A stretch of DNA of 64,000 nt from Lycium barbarum. Lineage: Eukaryota; Streptophyta; Magnoliopsida; Solanales; Solanaceae. The position numbers and the translations under genes were made by a program. The notes below the pieces were generated by a model. That model was not told the DNA's origin. It did no database searches and worked only from the letters and a program-made list of their open reading frames with translations. The stretch lies in the NCBI RefSeq assembly GCF_019175385.1, contig NC_083348.1:45964950-46028949 (forward strand), read 5' to 3'. Of the stretch, positions 1 through 10,761 are shown in pieces (the stretch's first letter is position 1; every line of letters begins with the position of its first letter).

Positions 1-76
1 CTTCAAAAAAACGAACCCGAAATAGCCAAACCGAAGTTTGATAAAACCGAACCGAAAAACCGAACGCCCACCCCTA
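1..76. mobile_element. Terminal fragment of a hAT-like DNA transposon
   Basis: The first bases are a run of AACCGAA-type repeats ending in CCGAACGCCCACCCCTA, whose reverse complement begins TAGGGGTGGGCGTTCGG. Such GGGGTGGGC termini followed by GGTTCGGTTTTT repeats are common at the ends of plant hAT-type MITEs (family knowledge). The rest lies outside the window, so the partner inverted repeat and the 8-bp target duplication cannot be checked. Confidence 0.4.
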
Positions 77-581
77 ATCTGCGTTATTTTCTAAATTGTA
101 TTAACTATGCCTAGTCGGCCTATGATTCCTACCAGTATTGTTTTTTGTACTGACATGCACTTGCTGCATTCTTTTACGAATGCAGAGTATCCGGTCGGAT
201 CTACTTCTCTGAATCGAGGCTGATCGACTCCTCAGCTTCTACTTGAGTTTTCCAGGGTAAGCATGGCGTCCGCTGACCTCGAAGACTCTTCTATTGTTTA
301 TGTCTTACTTTTCTTTCAAGACATGATTTGAGACATTTTATGTATTATTATTCAGACCAGAGTTATTCGAATTTAGATGCTCTTGTATGACCAGACCAGA
401 TACAGGGGTGGATTCATTTACTGCCGCACTTATCTATATTATATTACATTGTGAGACTTAGGTCATTTACTTCTTCCGCTATTTTATTATATTTATTGAT
501 TGTGAACGTTGAGTTAAGGGTTCGCCTACCGAGGCAGGAATGGTGGGTGCCCGCATGACCTAGGCTAAAATGGGTCGTGAC
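77..581 (+). mobile_element. 3' part of a plus-oriented gypsy LTR
   Basis: The stretch ends in GGGTCGTGACA at about 571-581, the same terminus seen at other plus-oriented LTR ends here (for example 55885). A weak version of the shared GTACTGAC / TGCAT hairpin module lies near 140-185. No open reading frame is present. It abuts, without an obvious primer site, sequence that belongs to the LTR of element 1, so it is probably a solo or truncated LTR inserted there. Its 5' end is not identified. Confidence 0.5.
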
Positions 582-1718
582 ATATCCTTAGCCTGAAATC
601 ACAATACTAACAAAACAACAACAATAGCAATACTAATATCAACCACATCATTATCAATACCAAAATATTCCATAAAACATCCCACACGATGTTTTTCAAC
701 ATACAACAACAATATACACTTCCTTTCTTCTCAATCAAGGAGCATAATCTCATCAACACACCAACAACATTAGATACCATACATGTATATGTAAATCAGC
801 CCAACCACATGGCTACAACATGCTCAAAATAGTCCATAAACACAACAACTACAACACAACACTTTATGACCTTTCCTTCATAACTATTTTCACTTTTAAG
901 ACTTGCTAAACCTTCAAATCAACTCAACATACGATTTAGGATGAAGAACATACCTTATACTTGAAGAAATTTAGCCACACCAACTTTTTTCAAGACCAAA
1001 CTCACAACAACATCAAGTTGAAGGAAGAACAATCACCTTTCATGGACTAGGTTGGTGTAATCTTGTTAAATCCTTGATTTAATGGGCTATAAATGTTTGG
1101 GGGATGTGTTAGGAGGTTTCTAGGACTCACGAGAAAGTAAAATGATGAAAAAATGGGGTTGATGGGGGGTTTTTATACCCCTTGAAAGTCGGTGGAACCG
1201 ACTTTCCCAAGTGGGACCCACGGAAGCCATTTGGCAGTTTGAGAGGTTATCTTAAAATGGCCATAACTCCTTACGGCGATGTCATTTTGACAAGCGGTTT
1301 GTTGTTTTGGAAACTAGACTCGACGAACTTCATTTTAGGCTTTTGAAACACCTTAAAACTCCTAATATACCTGGAGATATACCCCTCCACAGTTGACCCA
1401 AAATTCCATCCAAATGTCTGCCAACCTTTTTCCAAATTTTTGACAAACTTATTTTCTTCGATTTTCTTGGTCCCGGAATCTTCCGAAACTCTCCATACAT
1501 GATATTTATCATTAATCATACTTGGTAATGGTCATGTCCTTTGGTTTCAAGGTTGTCCTTCCCGGTTACGACTTATGATATCGTAATTCATCCTTTACTT
1601 TATTGTTACGAACTTCCCATGGCTTGTACCTTCCAAAACATCATGGGACGTCTCTGATACTCCATTAATACAGTGAACTATGTGGCATGATCATGTTCTA
1701 AAAATTCGAGGTGTAACA
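582..1718 (-). mobile_element. 3' LTR of Ty3/gypsy element 1 (probably incomplete)
   Basis: On the minus strand this sequence follows directly after the end of the pol chromodomain region and starts TGTTACACCTCG (revcomp of 1707-1718), a normal LTR start. CA-rich blocks at 590-680 resemble the LTR at 45170-45270. The block near 1290-1340 (GGAAACTAGACT, a common U3 motif) resembles 8310-8345 in the opposite LTR. The two LTRs are clearly diverged, and the distal end has been replaced by the LTR fragment at 77-581. No coding sequence. Confidence 0.55.
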
Positions 1719-2046
1719 CTTTTACCTTGTAAGTACTTTGCGGATAAAGCAGAAGCTTTCAAGGATTCCTCTGGAATAGTATCATCTGTGACTGGGAATA
1801 ATTGGGGATACTTGGACTTAATTTTTCCTTCGGCTTCCCACGTCACCTCTTCCCTATCTTTAATCCTCCATAGAAACTTTGCTGAAGCCACATCTTTGTT
1901 TCTGAGTCTGCGGACTTATCGATCGAGAATAGCAATTGGTTCTTCCTCGTATGTCAGATTTTCTGTAACTTGTATATCGTCAACAGGTACGATTCTGGAG
2001 GGATCTCCAATGCATTTTCTCAGCATGGATACATGAAAAACTAGAT
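1719..2046 (-). pseudogene. Element 1 pol, C-terminal chromodomain region
   Basis: The minus-strand translation contains VFHVSMLRKCIGDPSR, LTYEEEPIAILDR and then VRRLRNKDVASAKFLWR followed by EVTWEAEGKIKSKYPQLF. This is the conserved integrase tail and chromodomain of plant chromoviruses, where the chromodomain tethers the integration complex to heterochromatin marks (family knowledge, Tekay/Del-like). It is out of frame with the integrase just upstream, so a frameshift lies near 2041. One premature stop (CAA to TAA by comparison with the family) sits near 1918. The 3' LTR begins only bases beyond, and no G-rich polypurine tract like those of the other elements is visible. Confidence 0.75.
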
Positions 2047-3290
2047 GAATGCTTGTAGTTCTGATGGTAACTCCAATTGATAAGCTACCTGGCCTACCTT
2101 TCGGACGATCCTATAAGGTCCAATATAATGGGGATTGAGCTTCCCCTTCTTACCAAATCGCATCACGCCCTTCATAGGTGATATTTTCTGAAACACCCAA
2201 TCACCTACCTGAAACTCCAATTCTCGTCGTCGTACATCCGTATAAGATTTCTGGCGGCTCTGAGCTGTGCGTAACCATTCCCGAATAAGGTTTACCTTTT
2301 CAATGGCCTGATGAACAAGGTCTGGCCCGAATACGTTTGCTTCTCCAACTTCAAGCCATCCAGCAGGAGACCTACACTTCCTGCCATATAAAGCTTCATA
2401 TGGAGCCATTCTAATACTGGCATGATAGTTATTATTATAAGCAAACTCTATCAGAGGAAAATGATCATCCCAACATCCTTGGAAATACAGTACACAGGCT
2501 CGTAACATATATTCCAAAGTCTGAATGGTCCACTCAGCTTGCCCGTCTGACTGCGGATGGAAAGCCGTACTAAGGTTTACTCGAGTACTAAGACTTTCTT
2601 GAAAAGATTTCCAAAACTTTGTCGTGAACTGAGCGCCTCTGTTTGAAATAATAGACACAGGAATGCCGTGAAGGCGCACAATCTCCTTAAGATACAATTT
2701 AGCATAATCTTTAGTAGCATAAGTCGTCCTTACAGGCAAGAAACAGGCTGATTTGGTTAGCCTATCAACAATTACCTAAATAGAATCAAATTTGCAATGA
2801 GAACGGGCAATCCCGTAATGAAATCTATATTAATCACTTCCCATTTCCACGTTGGAATATCTTTTTCTTGTAATAAGCCACTAGGTTTCTGATGTTCGAT
2901 CTTTACCTGTTGGAAAGTGGGGCATTGAGCTATAAAGCTAGCAATATCTTTCTACATACCATTCCACCAGTAAAAGCCCTTGAGGTCATGATACATCTTG
3001 GTGGATCCAGGATGAATTGAATACCGGGAGTAATGAAATTCGGACATGATCCTGTCTCGAACCCCGGTTACATTTGGAACACATAAACGGCCTCGATATT
3101 TGAGAATCCCATTTGAATCCAGTTCAATGGTTGAAATCCGATTTTGTTGCACTCCTTCCTTAATATTAGCTAAAACTGGATCTTCATTTTGTTGAGTCTT
3201 TACATCCGAGGCAAGAGTCGATTGGGATATATTCTGTAAGATAATCCAGTGTCTTCTGAATCCAGCAGGCGAACTCCCAGATTTTCTAAG
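2041..3290 (-). pseudogene. Element 1 pol, integrase
   Basis: The zinc-binding N-terminus is readable at 2952-3152 ([22 protein letters not shown]); the core and C-terminal part are at 2041-2739 in another frame. The core reads INIDFITGLP (first catalytic Asp kept), then ISNRGAQF where the family has ISDRGAQF, so the second catalytic Asp codes for Asn, and finally GQAEWTIQTLE (Glu kept). The C-terminal GPYRIVRKVGQVAYQLELP block matches the gypsy integrase tail. Frameshifts lie near 2740-2950 and at 2041. With the DDE triad damaged and the frame broken this is a dead copy. Confidence 0.8.
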
Positions 3291-3830
3291 CGATAAAATT
3301 CTCTAGTCATTTCCAACTTTTCAGCGGGCACATACAATAGCTACCCATTGATTTGAAACTTAGAGCAGCAACTACAACATTAGCTTTGCCAGGGTGGTAC
3401 AAAATCTCAGCATCGTAGTCCTTGAGCAATTCGAGCCACCTTCGTTGCCTCAAGTTCAATTCCTTTTGCTTGAATATATATTGAACGATTTTACGGTCTG
3501 TATAGATAGAAACATGGACTCCATATAAGTAATGCCACCATATCTTCAGTGCGTGAATCACTGCGGCCAATTTTAGATCATGGGTTGGATAATTTTGCTC
3601 ATGTTTTCATAACTGTCGAGAGGCATAACTGATCACCATACCATGTTGCATCAGTACACACCCCTGGCCTATGCGTGACGCATCGCAATATATAGTGTAA
3701 CCCTCGGTGCCTTCTGGAAGGGTAAGAACCAGAGCGGAAGTCAACTTATCTTTCATTTTTTGGAAACTCCGCTCGCATGCCTCTGACCACTGAAACTTGG
3801 CCCCCATCTGAGTTAATTTTGTAAGGGGAG
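3290..3830 (-). pseudogene. Element 1 pol, RNase H domain
   Basis: Two ORF pieces in one frame (3607-3807 and 3307-3570) give [17 protein letters not shown], then [30 protein letters not shown] and [20 protein letters not shown]. These are the successive conserved blocks of gypsy RNase H, which removes the RNA template during reverse transcription. The block normally ending in ADALS reads VAALS, so the final catalytic Asp is lost. A stop near 3608 separates the pieces. Frame differs from the reverse transcriptase upstream. Confidence 0.75.
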
Positions 3831-4660
3831 TTGTATAGAAGAAAATCCCTCCACAAATCTCTGATAATATCCAGCAAGACCCAAGAAACTTCGGACTTCC
3901 AAAGCAGTTGTGGGTCGGGGCCAGTTCTTAATGGCTTCGATCTTCTGCTATTCAACTTTAATACCTTCATGGGACACACTATGGCCAAACAAATCTACTG
4001 AAGTTAGCCAAAATTCACATTTGGAAAATTTGGCATACAGCCTTTGATCCCGCAATGTTTGCAACACCTATCGGAGGTGATCGGCATGTTCCGTCTCCGA
4101 ATGAGAATATACCATGATATCGTTAATGAATACTATAATAAAAACATCCAAGAAGGGCCAAAATACTGTGTTCATTAATGCCATAAATTCCGCAGGAGCA
4201 TTCATCAATCCGAAAGACATAACTAATAATTCGAAATGCCCATATCTTGTTCGGAAAGCTGTCTTTGGAATGTCTTCCCCTTTCACTCGTAATTGATGAT
4301 ACCCTGACCTTAGGTCAATCTTCGAGAAGCATTTGGCACCCTGTAGCTGGTCGAACAAATCATCAATTCTAGGCAACAGATATTTGTTCTTGATAGTCAC
4401 ATTGTTCAATTGCCGGTAGTCAATACACAAGCTTAGTGGGCCATCCTTCTTGCGCACAAATAATATCGGTGCTCCGTACGGAAACGTGTTGGGCCTAATG
4501 AAACCCTTATCCAGCAAGTCCTGCAATTGCACCTTTAATTCCTGCAATTCAGCAAGGGACATGCGATAGGGTGGAACAGAGATGGGTTGAGTGTCCGGAC
4601 ACACGTCAATAGCAAATTCAATTTCCCTTTTGGGAGCGAGACCTGGTAATTCATCGGTGA
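3746..4660 (-). pseudogene. Element 1 pol, reverse transcriptase
   Basis: 4068-4604 encodes the fingers and palm: [74 protein letters not shown] and [16 protein letters not shown]. The active-site box reads [10 protein letters not shown] where functional gypsy enzymes have F/Y-x-D-D, so the first catalytic Asp is Asn. The thumb/connection continues in another frame at 3746-3988 ([10 protein letters not shown] region). It is in the same frame as gag and protease upstream, fitting the single gag-pol frame of Tekay-type chromoviruses. Confidence 0.85.
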
Positions 4661-5204
4661 ATACATCCTAAAATTCATTAACTACAGGAATAGATTGCAA
4701 AGTTGGCAGTTCGGCTTCAGTGCTCCTAACTCGAACCAAATGATTAATATAGCCTTTGGAAATCATTTTTGGTGCCTTAAGGTAGGAAATAAGCCTACCC
4801 TTTGGAGTCGTAGTATTGCCCTTCCATTTGAGAACCGGCTCACCCGGAAACTAAAATTTCACAGTTTTGGACCAACATTCAACATTGGCATAGCAAGAGG
4901 CTAGCTAGTCCATACCCATAATAGCATCGAAATCCGCCATTTCTAATCTCACTAAATCAGCAAAAGTCTCATGGCCATATATGGTAATGACACACTTACG
5001 ATAAATTTGTCTCGTAACAACAGGTTCCCCGACTGGAGTAGAAACTAAGAAAGTCTTGGGCAAAGATTTGGGCTTAATACCAAACTTACCAGCAATATAA
5101 GGAGTGATATAAGATAGTGTGGAACCCGGGTCAATAAACGCATAAATATCACAGGAACAGATGGATAAAATACTTGTCACAACATCTGGGGACGACTCAA
5201 GATC
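4661..5204 (-). pseudogene. Element 1 pol, retropepsin-like protease
   Basis: Reads VTSILSICSCDIYAFIDPGSTLSYI, then TRQIYRKCVITIYGHETFADLV and EMADFDAIMGMD followed by a TAG where the family has Trp (MDWLASC). DPGS is the aspartic-protease active-site box in this plant lineage. Further TAG stops replace Gln in the VRFQFPGEP-like and EFQDVF-like blocks downstream (near 4850 and 4667). The frame is shared with gag and with the reverse transcriptase, so the region is a linker of one polyprotein broken only by stops here. Confidence 0.75.
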
Positions 5205-6560
5205 CTACCGCCATGCAAGTGCATAAATACGATTTTGGCTGCTGCCGAAACCTGACACATGATCTCTTCCCCTACCTCTAGCGGATGGAACTGAAGAACC
5301 TTGCCCAGGAGGGCGAACAGAAGATGAAGAGCCTGCGATCGAACCTGTCGACTGTGCCGCACCACCTCCGCCGCGATTCGGACAGTCCCGTATATCATGA
5401 CCAGGTTGTCCACAAGAATAACACACCCCCATACCCTGGCGGCATTGACCAAAGTGTCCCTTACCGTACTGATCATAACGGGGCAGTAGGGGCCTTGCCT
5501 GGCTCGATTCTCCCCTGTAAGAAGGAACCGACGCTCTCGAACTCTAACCCAGTCCAGAATAAGTAGGTCGATCATAATGCTACCTCAAAAACTGAGAAGG
5601 TGCACTAACCACTGAAGGAGTTGATCTTCGATAAGAATAGGGCCTATAACCTTCCTGATAAGCACCTGAATAACCTACGGATCTGGCTCGCTTATAGCGG
5701 CCCCTATTTGGGTCTTGCTCAATCCGCTGTTGGCGTTTAAGGTCCTCCAAATTTTGAGCATGTACCTGAATACAAGCAATATCCATACCACCCTTCAGTG
5801 AAGCCGTCAAACAATCTTTTATTAGGTGAGGTCCAAGTCCAGTCACGAAACAATGTACCCTATCTTCCATTTCAGCTACCATCGTTGGAACATATCTAGC
5901 CAAGGATTTAAGCTTCAAACTATATTCCAGGACACTCATATTGTTCTGGTGAAGCAATAGAAAATCATCAGCCCTAGCCCAGCGAACCTCCGTGAGCAGA
6001 TAATAATCTAAAAAGGCCCTGGTGAATTCGGACCATACTGTTGGAGGTGCATTCTGCCCTCTCGACTGTTGCCAGGACTCATACCATACTGCGGCCATAT
6101 CCCACAGTCTGTAAGAAGCGAGCTCCACTGACTTTGTATCGGAAACATGCATTACCCTCAAGGCGCGGCCCATTCGATCCACAAAGTTCTGAGGGTCATC
6201 CTTCGGGTTTTTCCCCGTGAACAACGGAGGGTCCAAACTAAGAAAATCATGCACACGGGAACTAACAGCCCTATCTGGAAGACCAGCCTGCCGCTGAGTC
6301 TGGGTAGCCACCAATCTAGTTAATAACTGGACTGCATCTCGCAAGTCCTGATAAGGAATAGTAGGGGGAGGAGCTGGAGGCTAAGGAGCCGAAGGATCTG
6401 GATCTCTATCATGCTCTTCAGCAACTAATGGAGTAGAGGTAGCATGCGAGGGGGTAGCGCTCTGGGCCTCACCATGCCCTAACTCGGCTAGGGATACTCG
6501 GTTCGGGCCTTCCCCTGCAGCGCCCCGCATTTTGCTGGCCTTCTTCTTTCTCTAAGGCAT
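5205..6560 (-). pseudogene. Element 1 gag (capsid and zinc knuckle)
   Basis: Translation starts best at 6560 (ATG), but the third codon is TAG (6552-6554) and another TAG lies at 6381-6383. The capsid-like core (6344-5580) includes PPLFTGKNPKDDPQNFVDRM, SYRLWDMAAVWYESW, SVLEYSLKLKSLARYVP and DRVHCFVTGLGPHL, typical of plant gypsy gag (retrotrans_gag). After two more stops (near 5580 and 5528) the same frame gives the nucleocapsid CCHC knuckle CYSCGQPGHDIRDC (CX2CX4HX4C), followed by a Gly/Ser-rich tail. At least four in-frame stops make it a pseudogene. Confidence 0.85.
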
Positions 6561-6746
6561 CGCTGAAATTTAAACAGGAAAAGATTAGATAATGTCATCC
6601 TTACTTAGCTCTATCGCACGATCTAGATCATGAAGAAGAGCGTCTTCCTATATGCCCTGTAGCCTCCTGGCTATAGATATGGTACACGACATACCGATAA
6701 CCAGGACTCTACTGGACACTGCTCATAGACATCCTAGGACTGAACT
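6561..6746 (-). other. Element 1 5' leader
   Basis: This is untranslated sequence between primer site and gag. Read on the minus strand it contains GTGTCCAGTAGAGTCCTG, GGCTACAGGGCAT and GATCGTGCGATAGAGC in the same order and with similar spacing as the leaders at 31365-31515, 37630-37770, 55900-56050 and (minus) 60650-60790. In retroelements this region normally carries packaging and dimerisation signals, so it is a candidate packaging signal (inference). Confidence 0.6.
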
Positions 6747-6758
6747 GCTCTGATACCA
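6747..6758 (-). other. Primer binding site, tRNA-iMet type, element 1
   Basis: The reverse complement reads TGGTATCAGAGC, complementary to the 3' end of plant initiator tRNA-Met, the usual primer of plant Ty3/gypsy elements. It lies three bases inside the 5' LTR end (6762). Confidence 0.85.
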
Positions 6759-6761
6759 ATT

Positions 6762-8410
6762 TGTCACACCCCTGACGAGGAGTATGACGGGCACCGACTC
6801 ACAGGCCGAGAACCACCTGACTTAATGGTTACCTTGAATACCTTATACTATAACTTAGCATAGACCTGCACACAGAAAAGGCCCAATATAGAAATATCCG
6901 ATAATCCAACATATATGTACATATGCAAACCGACAAGGTCGCTACAACATCACAAGTATCATAAAGTCGGCAAGGCTTACAGGAAAATATCACAACCTAA
7001 ACAAGGCCGGCAAGACCATACATAGCATCTACATACCCACTATTTCTATGAGCCTCTAAGAATGTACATATAAACATGTATTACATTAGCTTAAAATTAC
7101 CAAAATATAGCAAGCCCGATCCATAAATATCATATATTAGTGCCGAGGAACGTATGGCCCGATCCATAAATACATTATATGTTACATATACATAATGTAA
7201 ATAGCATGCATGAGAGCCCAATAAAAGCCACTACTCAGTCGGAGTGACATAAGGTCGGTGACCTCCGAATAAATTATGGAATTCGTATCGAATTCAAAGA
7301 AATAACTTAACGATGATAAACACGATAGTATGCCAAGAGTCAATCAAATAACTAAGACATTAAGATTTGAGCTACATGACATAGGAATGGAGTGCTTTTA
7401 TTATGGAACGTTCATGTTCATGCTCTAGTTGGATTCGTGCCAAGGAAAGAGAGAAACGAACACCTTACATACCTTATTCGTCAAGCTACCTCTTAAGGGA
7501 TCCTTTACTTCGGTGCCTGCCCTTCACCCGAACCTATATATAATGAGAAATACATCTTGAATCATACTTTCCCATCAACTTACTTGTACTAGTTATCGAA
7601 GACTAATTGGGGTTACAAAAATTTGGGCATTATCTCCCCTATATTATCTACTTCGTCCAAATACCAAAACAACTCCCAAACAATACCAACAACATCAATA
7701 ACAATATCATCAAGATTCTACAAGATAAATATGTATAATTTCATCCGAAACTTTCTTCAACTTCAATCCACAAGCCAACAATACCAACACCGCCATCTAT
7801 ATCTCTTATTCTCGTAAATATTCCTAAATCAATATTAATAAAGAGAGATTCACACCTTACCTTTACTAGAATAGGAAGATCTTTAATATTTACTTTGAAT
7901 CCAAGCCGAATCCAAGCCAACTCCAATGCAAAACAAAACTATAATCATGGCTACACGTTATCCGGACCTCGATTAATACTCCGTTACTTGAAATTACTCA
8001 AAATCCTCACTTTTATGGTGTATATAAGCTCTCATATGTTTTCTGAGCTTTCTAGAATATTTGGGGGATTTATTATGAAGAGAAATGGGGGTTTTACCCC
8101 TTATATAGTGGATTAGAGTAGGTTGGCACCGACTCTAAAATCCTTCTGCGCGTTCGCGCTGCCCTGGGGCACGTTCGCGCAGAGTTGCCCAGTGCTACTC
8201 TATGAGTTTACGCAGCCCTTTGGCGAGTTCGCGCAGGGTTTAGCCCTGCACTGGCAGTCCGTCTTATAATGCTCATAATTCTCTATTCCGATGTCGGATC
8301 GGTACGCGGTTTATTGCGTTGGAAACTAGACTTCTCGAACTTCAATTAGAGAATCAACTTGGATTTTGTCATCCCATACGTGAGATAAGAACAAGAAAAC
8401 AATCTCTCAT
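6762..8410 (-). mobile_element. 5' LTR of Ty3/gypsy element 1 (distal end lost)
   Basis: On the plus strand it begins TGTCACACCCCTGACG right after the primer site. It has no ORF. Around 8030-8345 it carries blocks seen in other LTRs of the window: GGGGGTTTTACCCC with TATATAG on the same strand, a GC-rich run of TTCGCGC repeats (8150-8240), and GGAAACTAGACTTCTCGAACTTC. Similarity to the opposite LTR fades after about 8345-8410, so the U3 end was probably lost by deletion. A sound target-site duplication cannot be found. Confidence 0.6.
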
Positions 8411-9159
8411 GGAAAACAGGATAAAACTTTTCATTTCTTTACTTTGTGAATTTACAACCGAAATTAACTCCCTATTGTGCAATTGCAACAATACATTGGT
8501 GAGTAAATATCTCAAAAGGTCACTCAACTATGAGAAATTATGTATCAAAGTTATTCAACTTTGTTTTGTAAATATTTTCTCTACATTGGCTCGTATATCT
8601 TCAAAGTAGCATAAATGAGATATCGTACTTCAGATATGAACAAGAAAACAATATCCTTTTTGTTTCTTGCCAATTGGTAATTTTAGAAACAGAGTAATTA
8701 GAAACAGAGTAAATCTATGATGATAAGCTTATCTTTCTTTTAAAAAAAAGGAGAAGAAATCAAGAAATAGAGAAAAAAAATCGCCATATCATACTTCAGA
8801 TATGAAGAAGAAAACAATATCCTTTTTATTTCTTGCCAATTGGTAATTTTTTCCAGACCTCACATTTTGAGATTTCACCGGATATGTTGTTGTTGCCCAT
8901 TGGTAATTTTAAAAACAGAGTAAATCTATGATAATGAGTTTATTTCTCTTTAAAAAAAAAGAAGAAATCAAGAAATAGAGAAAAAAAAATCGTATTTGCT
9001 CATAGGCCACTAATAACTTCTCTTATAGGCTGCAGATTAAGAAAGTGAAAGAGTTGTTTGAACACTTGCAAACATACAGTTAGGTAATCCATCGAGACTT
9101 CTAGCTTTTACTATTGACTATAAAATTTGACCGCGCTTCGCGCGTTCACGTAAGATCCT
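8411..9159. repeat. AT-rich DNA with a two-copy tandem duplication (8622-8783 / 8788-8991)
   Basis: Copy A (8622-8783) and copy B (8788-8991) both run from TACTTCAGATATGAA through ACAATATCCTTTTT, CTTGCCAATTGGTAATTTT, AACAGAGTAAATCTATGAT and GAAGAAATCAAGAAATAGAG to the same poly-A/TCG end. Copy B has an extra ~45-bp block (about 8850-8897). No coding potential is evident in this stretch. Confidence 0.7.
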
Positions 9160-9169
9160 ATTAAATTTA

Positions 9170-10751
9170 GAGTCCAGAATCAAAATGACCCCAAAAAAAA
9201 TCTTTTCAATCAAAATATTCCAATTAAAAAAAAGGTTACAGAAGTACCTTTATCGCAGTATTTTACTGCGCTAAAGCACTTAACCGTGACGGAGTCGTTA
9301 AGTGCTTTAGCGCAGTAAAATACTGCGCTAAACAATATTTTTCTCCCCTATAGCGCAGTAAAATGATGCACTATATCATCCAACTTAAAAACCCATCGGG
9401 TTCCACCACTGCTCCCTCCAGTGGCAAAAAAAAAAAAAATCAAAAATGCCATTGGAGGCGATTTCAAGGTGGTCCCCACATCAAAATACGTCGTTTTCTA
9501 TTAATTTTCGTCGGGAAAGTTTAGATTCTCGGTATGTTCAAGTCAAGGAGCAAAATTCTAAGCTCGAATTGTGGGAAGAAGTGGCGTACAACTCGATTAA
9601 CACAACTCTACAAAAAATCTTCAATTAAGGTTTTCTACTATGAACTTTTGTTATTAATTTGTTATATACATTATATTGTACGCATGTTTAATATTTAATC
9701 GTCGTTAATTTCCAAAAAAAATAAAATAAAATTTCATTTTTTTTTTGGTTTGATCGGGCTGGGCAGTGGCTTTTGGCACTGTTCCGATTTTTTTATTTTT
9801 TTTAATTCATTAATTGTTAAATGTGTATGAATTGTTAATATGTTAAATGTTTATGAATTGTTAAGTTGTTATATGTTTATGAGTTGTTAATTTGTTAATT
9901 GATTATGAATTGTTAATTGTTAATGAATTGTTATTTTGTTAATTGATTATTTGTTAAATATTGATTATGAATTAATTAGTTGTTAAATATTCGTTATGAA
10001 TTGAAAGAAGTTGATTGGTAATGAATTATTATTTTGTTAACACTTTGTTTGGATGATTGTTATGTATTGGTTCATAATGTATCATATTGTGTTGTACCGT
10101 ATAGGACCAAATCAGTCGTTACATAAAATATGACCTTTCGTCGTTACATAGCGATGGATTTAACGATACGACAAAATAAAATTAAAGTAACAATCAAAAC
10201 AAACATTGTATTTAAACTAACAACACAATATAATACAATAGGTAACAACCATCCAAACAAGTTGTAAATGATTATGAATTGTTAATCTATATTATTTTAA
10301 AAGCATGAATATATATGTTAAATAAAAAAAGATTATCTAAAAAAGAATAGTTAAAGTTCTTCTTTTCATAAATACATAAGTTAACGATAAAAATGTAAAG
10401 TTTGTAGGAAAATATGTGGTCGACGAATATACGCTTTTTGTCTAATTTTATCATAGTTGTGTTGGCTATTTGGTCAACTAAACATATATCACATAGTCAA
10501 AATAGAGTTCTAAACAAATATTACTGCTGAATTTCGATTCCCAAACTAATTAAAATATTGCGCTATAGGGGAGAGAGAATTTGGTTTAGCGCAGTAATTT
10601 ACTGCGCTAAAGCACTTAACGGTTTCGTCACGGTTAAGTGCTTTAGCGCAGTAAAATACTGCGCTAAAGGTACTTATGTCACCTTTTTTTTTTTTTGTTA
10701 GGGTATTTTGGTTCAAAAGGTTTTTTTTTGGGTCTTTTTGGTTCCGGACTC
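9170..10751. mobile_element. Non-autonomous Mutator-like element with hairpin-bearing terminal inverted repeats
   Basis: The ends are inverted: GAGTCCAGAATCAAAATGACC on the left against GAGTCCGGAACCAAAAAGACC (revcomp) on the right, with similarity continuing for roughly 190-200 bp. The element is flanked by a perfect 10-bp repeat ATTAAATTTA (9160-9169 and 10752-10761), in the 9-11 bp range made by Mutator-type transposases. Each terminal repeat contains its own large hairpin (9254-9327 and 10585-10668). The 1.58-kb interior has only a 60-codon ORF (9446-9628) with no recognisable domain, so mobilisation would need a transposase in trans. The interior near 9810-10000 is a degenerate TGAATTGTTAA repeat and hosts another MITE. 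Confidence 0.75.
10041..10264. mobile_element. Tourist-like MITE nested in the Mutator-like element
   Basis: The left end CACTTTGTTTGGATGATTGTT and the reverse complement of the right end (CAACTTGTTTGGATGGTTGTT) are inverted repeats that stay similar for about 45 bp, ending in ATATTGTGTTGT. A 3-bp TAA flanks both sides (10038-10040, 10265-10267), as expected for PIF/Harbinger-type (Tourist) insertion. It is 224 bp long with no ORF. Confidence 0.7.
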
Positions 10752-10761
10752 ATTAAATTTA

